DNA from: Rhodococcus sp. HNM0569
GTDB lineage: Bacteria; Actinomycetota; Actinomycetes; Mycobacteriales; Mycobacteriaceae
Reading direction: 5' to 3'
NCBI RefSeq assembly: GCF_012726205.1
Contig: NZ_JAASAE010000008.1
Coordinates: 62,001-126,000, forward strand
DNA length: 64,000 nt
Each line of letters starts with the position of its first letter. Position 1 is the first letter of the stretch. The notes under the pieces were generated by a model. That model saw nothing but the letters and a program-made list of their open reading frames with translations. It was not told the DNA's origin and made no database searches. Positions 61,858-64,000 of this stretch are shown here, piece after piece. The position numbers and the translations under genes were made by a program.

Positions 61858-64000
61858 GTGTTCGCCAGCTGGGGAAGCCTCGTCTACCGAGCTCGATTCA
61901 CCGTCATCGGCGTCATGGTGGCGGCGCTGCTCGGGCTCGCTGCGTACGGCCTGTCCCTGCAGGATCATCTGAGCCAGAGCGGGTGGGACGATCCGGGCTC
62001 GGAGTCGGTGGCCGCCGCCAAGCTGGCGGACACCACCTTCGGACGCGACACGCAGGGCGACGTCCTCGCGATGTACAAGGCGCCCGACGGCAAGACCGTC
62101 GACGACCCGGACTTCCAGGCCCAGGTCTCGGAGAGCCTGACGCGCGTCGTCGAGGAGCATCCGGACAAGATCCTGAAGGCGAACGGCGGCTTCTTCGAGG
62201 TCGGTGACGCCCCCAAGCTCGCCGCGTTCGCGAGCCCGGACAAGCAGTACGGGATCGAGTCGATCGCGATCGCAGGCGACAACGACACGGAGGTCACGCA
62301 GAACTTCCGTGACGTCAAGGACGCCTTCTACGCGGACGGCCTCGACGTGCAGTTGGCGGGCCTGCAACCCGTCGCGGGCGCGCTCAACGACACGATGGCC
62401 GAGGACATCAGCCGCATGGAGATCCTCGCGATCCCCGCCGTCGGTATCCTGCTGTTCTTCGTGTTCGGCGGCGTCGTCGCGGCCGCGCTGCCGCTCGTGA
62501 TCGGCGGGCTCACCGTCGTCGGTGCCAACGGCATCGTGCGGCTGTTCACCAACTTCACCGAGGTCAACTCGTTCGTCGCGCCCGTCGTGTCGCTCGTCGG
62601 CCTCGGTCTCGCGATCGACTACGGCCTGTTCATCGTCAGTCGCTTCCGCGAAGAGATCGCCGACGGCTACGACACACCTGCCGCGGTGCGCAGAGCCGTC
62701 ATGACCGCGGGCCGCACCGTCGTGTTCTCGGCGACGATGATCGTCGCGAGCCTCGGCGGCCTGCTGCTGTTCCCGCAGGGCTTCCTCAAGTCGGTCGCCT
62801 ACGGCGCGATCGCGACGGTCGGCCTCGCGGCACTCAGCTCGATCACGATCCTGCCCGCGCTGCTCGGCATCCTCGGCAAACGCGTCGACGCCCTCAGCTT
62901 CGACCGCGTCCGGCAGACCAAGAGCACCGAGGAGATCGAGTCGGGCGGCTGGGCCCGCATGACGCAGTGGGTCATGAAGAACCCGCTCAAGGTCACGATC
63001 CCGATCGTCATCGGCCTGCTGCTGCTCATCACGCCGCTCACCGGCATCAAGTTCGGCGGCATCAACGAGACCTATCTGCCGCCGGACAGCGACACCCGTG
63101 TCGCGCAGGAACAGTTCGACGAGATGTTCCCCGGCATGCGCACCGAGCCCGTCAAGCTCGTGGTGTCGAATGCCGACAACAAGGAGCTCAACCAGGTCAT
63201 CCGCGAAGCGAGCGGCGCGCCCGGCCTGGTGGAACGGTTCAGTCCCGAGGGCACGTCCAAGGACGGCATCATCGTCCTGAAGGCGGGCCTCACCGACCGC
63301 AACGAGTCCGATTCGACGATCGAGTACCTGCGGTCCATGGACACGCCGGACGATGTCGAGGTGCTCGTCGGCGGCACCCCTGCCATCGAGCACGACAGCA
63401 TCGCGGCGCTGCTCGAGCGGCTGCCGATGATGGTCGTCTTCGTCGTCGGCCTCACCACGATCCTGATGTTCCTCACGTTCGGATCGCTCGTACTGCCGAT
63501 CAAGGCCGCATTGATGAGCGCGCTCGGCCTCGGCTCCACGCTCGGCATCCTCACGTGGGTCTTCGTCGACGGGCACGGCGCGAGCCTGCTGAACTTCACG
63601 CCAGGCCCCATCATGTCGCCGGTGCTCGTGCTCATCATCGCGATCGTCTACGGCCTGTCCACGGACTACGAGGTGTTCCTGCTCTCACGCATGGTCGAAG
63701 CGAGAGCCCAGGGCGCGAGTACCACCGAGGCCGTGCGGGTGGGCACTGCACACACCGGGCGCATCATCACCGCCGCCGCGCTCATCCTCATCGTCGTCAC
63801 CGGCGCATTCGGTTTCTCCGAGCTCGTGATGATGAAGTACATCGCGTACGGCATGATCTCGGCACTCATCATCGACGCGACGCTCATCCGCATGGGTCTC
63901 GTGCCCGCCGTCATGAAGCTGCTCGGCGACGACTGCTGGTGGGCACCACGCTGGATGAAGCGCATCCAGCAGCGCATCGGTCTCGCCGAGCCGATCCTCG
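61858..64000 (+). CDS. mmpL3: Trehalose monomycolate transporter MmpL3 (partial, runs off right edge)
   Basis: RND-family flippase that exports trehalose monomycolate for the outer membrane; essential in mycobacteria. 714 residues lie in the window; the last helices and cytoplasmic tail are missing. GTG at 61858 with AGGAG at 7-base spacing. First helix 14-34, periplasmic domain 1, helices 2-6 with the proton-relay pair Asp254-Tyr255 in LAIDYGLFIVSRF, periplasmic domain 2, and Asp603-Tyr604 in GLSTDYEVFLLSR. The two pairs equal Asp256/Tyr257 and Asp645/Tyr646 of M. tuberculosis; the spacing here is about 40 residues shorter, so periplasmic domain 2 is reduced. Confidence 0.95.
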   Translation, partial: MFASWGSLVYRARFTVIGVMVAALLGLAAYGLSLQDHLSQSGWDDPGSESVAAAKLADTTFGRDTQGDVLAMYKAPDGKTVDDPDFQAQVSESLTRVVEEHPDKILKANGGFFEVGDAPKLAAFASPDKQYGIESIAIAGDNDTEVTQNFRDVKDAFYADGLDVQLAGLQPVAGALNDTMAEDISRMEILAIPAVGILLFFVFGGVVAAALPLVIGGLTVVGANGIVRLFTNFTEVNSFVAPVVSLVGLGLAIDYGLFIVSRFREEIADGYDTPAAVRRAVMTAGRTVVFSATMIVASLGGLLLFPQGFLKSVAYGAIATVGLAALSSITILPALLGILGKRVDALSFDRVRQTKSTEEIESGGWARMTQWVMKNPLKVTIPIVIGLLLLITPLTGIKFGGINETYLPPDSDTRVAQEQFDEMFPGMRTEPVKLVVSNADNKELNQVIREASGAPGLVERFSPEGTSKDGIIVLKAGLTDRNESDSTIEYLRSMDTPDDVEVLVGGTPAIEHDSIAALLERLPMMVVFVVGLTTILMFLTFGSLVLPIKAALMSALGLGSTLGILTWVFVDGHGASLLNFTPGPIMSPVLVLIIAIVYGLSTDYEVFLLSRMVEARAQGASTTEAVRVGTAHTGRIITAAALILIVVTGAFGFSELVMMKYIAYGMISALIIDATLIRMGLVPAVMKLLGDDCWWAPRWMKRIQQRIGLAEPIL

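Noticed and set aside
1-64000. tRNA, rRNA, prophage, insertion sequence or biosynthetic megacluster
   Set aside because: I looked for cloverleaf-like runs, transposase or integrase motifs and modular synthases and found none that I could support.

Overview
The window is high-GC DNA from a mycolic-acid actinobacterium of the order Mycobacteriales. The gene set (mmpL3, aftD, fadE5, fadA2-fabG4-htdX, lpqI, a DUF3068 protein, GTP-type PEP carboxykinase) fits Rhodococcus, Gordonia or Nocardia relatives; the genus cannot be fixed by eye. From about 25.8 kb to the right edge the order is that of M. tuberculosis Rv0244c back to Rv0206c, read in reverse and broken by lineage-specific insertions. That synteny comes from memory of the H37Rv map, not from a search.

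Left part (1-25.4 kb), accessory metabolism and DNA maintenance: the start of a narK-narG nitrate respiration operon running off the left edge; a MarR regulator divergent from a membrane protein with a perfect palindrome between them; lutABC for lactate oxidation; an alpha/beta-hydrolase lipoprotein; a DUF222/HNH nuclease gene with a LexA-type SOS box; ATP-dependent DNA ligase ligB; a lipoprotein nuclease with an excalibur domain; a lactate-monooxygenase-like flavoenzyme; a phosphodiesterase; a tightly coupled five-gene operon around a Baeyer-Villiger-type monooxygenase with its own ferredoxin reductase, opposed by a TetR gene; a FabH-like ketosynthase; and a secreted DUF4185 protein that is a candidate endo-D-arabinanase.

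Middle part (25.8-38 kb), lipid degradation and elongation: fadE5, fadA2, fabG4 and htdX together supply acyl-CoA dehydrogenase, thiolase, ketoacyl reductase and hydratase activities. A TetR gene sits beside them, and related inverted repeats (TTACY-N4-RGTAA) lie at fadE5, between fadA2 and fabG4, and at the tetR gene itself, suggesting one regulon. Inserted here are an endonuclease-like gene bracketed by multi-part palindromes and a VanW protein preceded by a possible cysteine-rich leader ORF with an attenuator-like hairpin. lpqI, a small secreted protein and a universal stress protein follow.

Right part (38-64 kb), envelope assembly: DUF2613 and aftD (arabinan synthesis), an acyltransferase 3 (candidate TmaT), a DUF3068 protein, a lipid-flippase-like protein, an AftD-like GT-C protein, a GT4 glycosyltransferase, a methyltransferase and a ROK kinase. 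Then come a phosphotransferase-like gene, an unknown gene and an aldehyde dehydrogenase, preceded by an exact match to the KstR consensus; pckG; a Ca-binding-motif DUF6802 protein; two coupled proteins with degenerate P-loops; and trmB-NYN-mmpL3, the last cut by the right edge.

Small-scale structure is abundant: a dispersed ~42-bp element (four copies), a 16-7-16 palindrome family (two copies), a 26-bp tandem array and several strong intrinsic-terminator hairpins. I saw no tRNA, rRNA, CRISPR array, insertion sequence or prophage.
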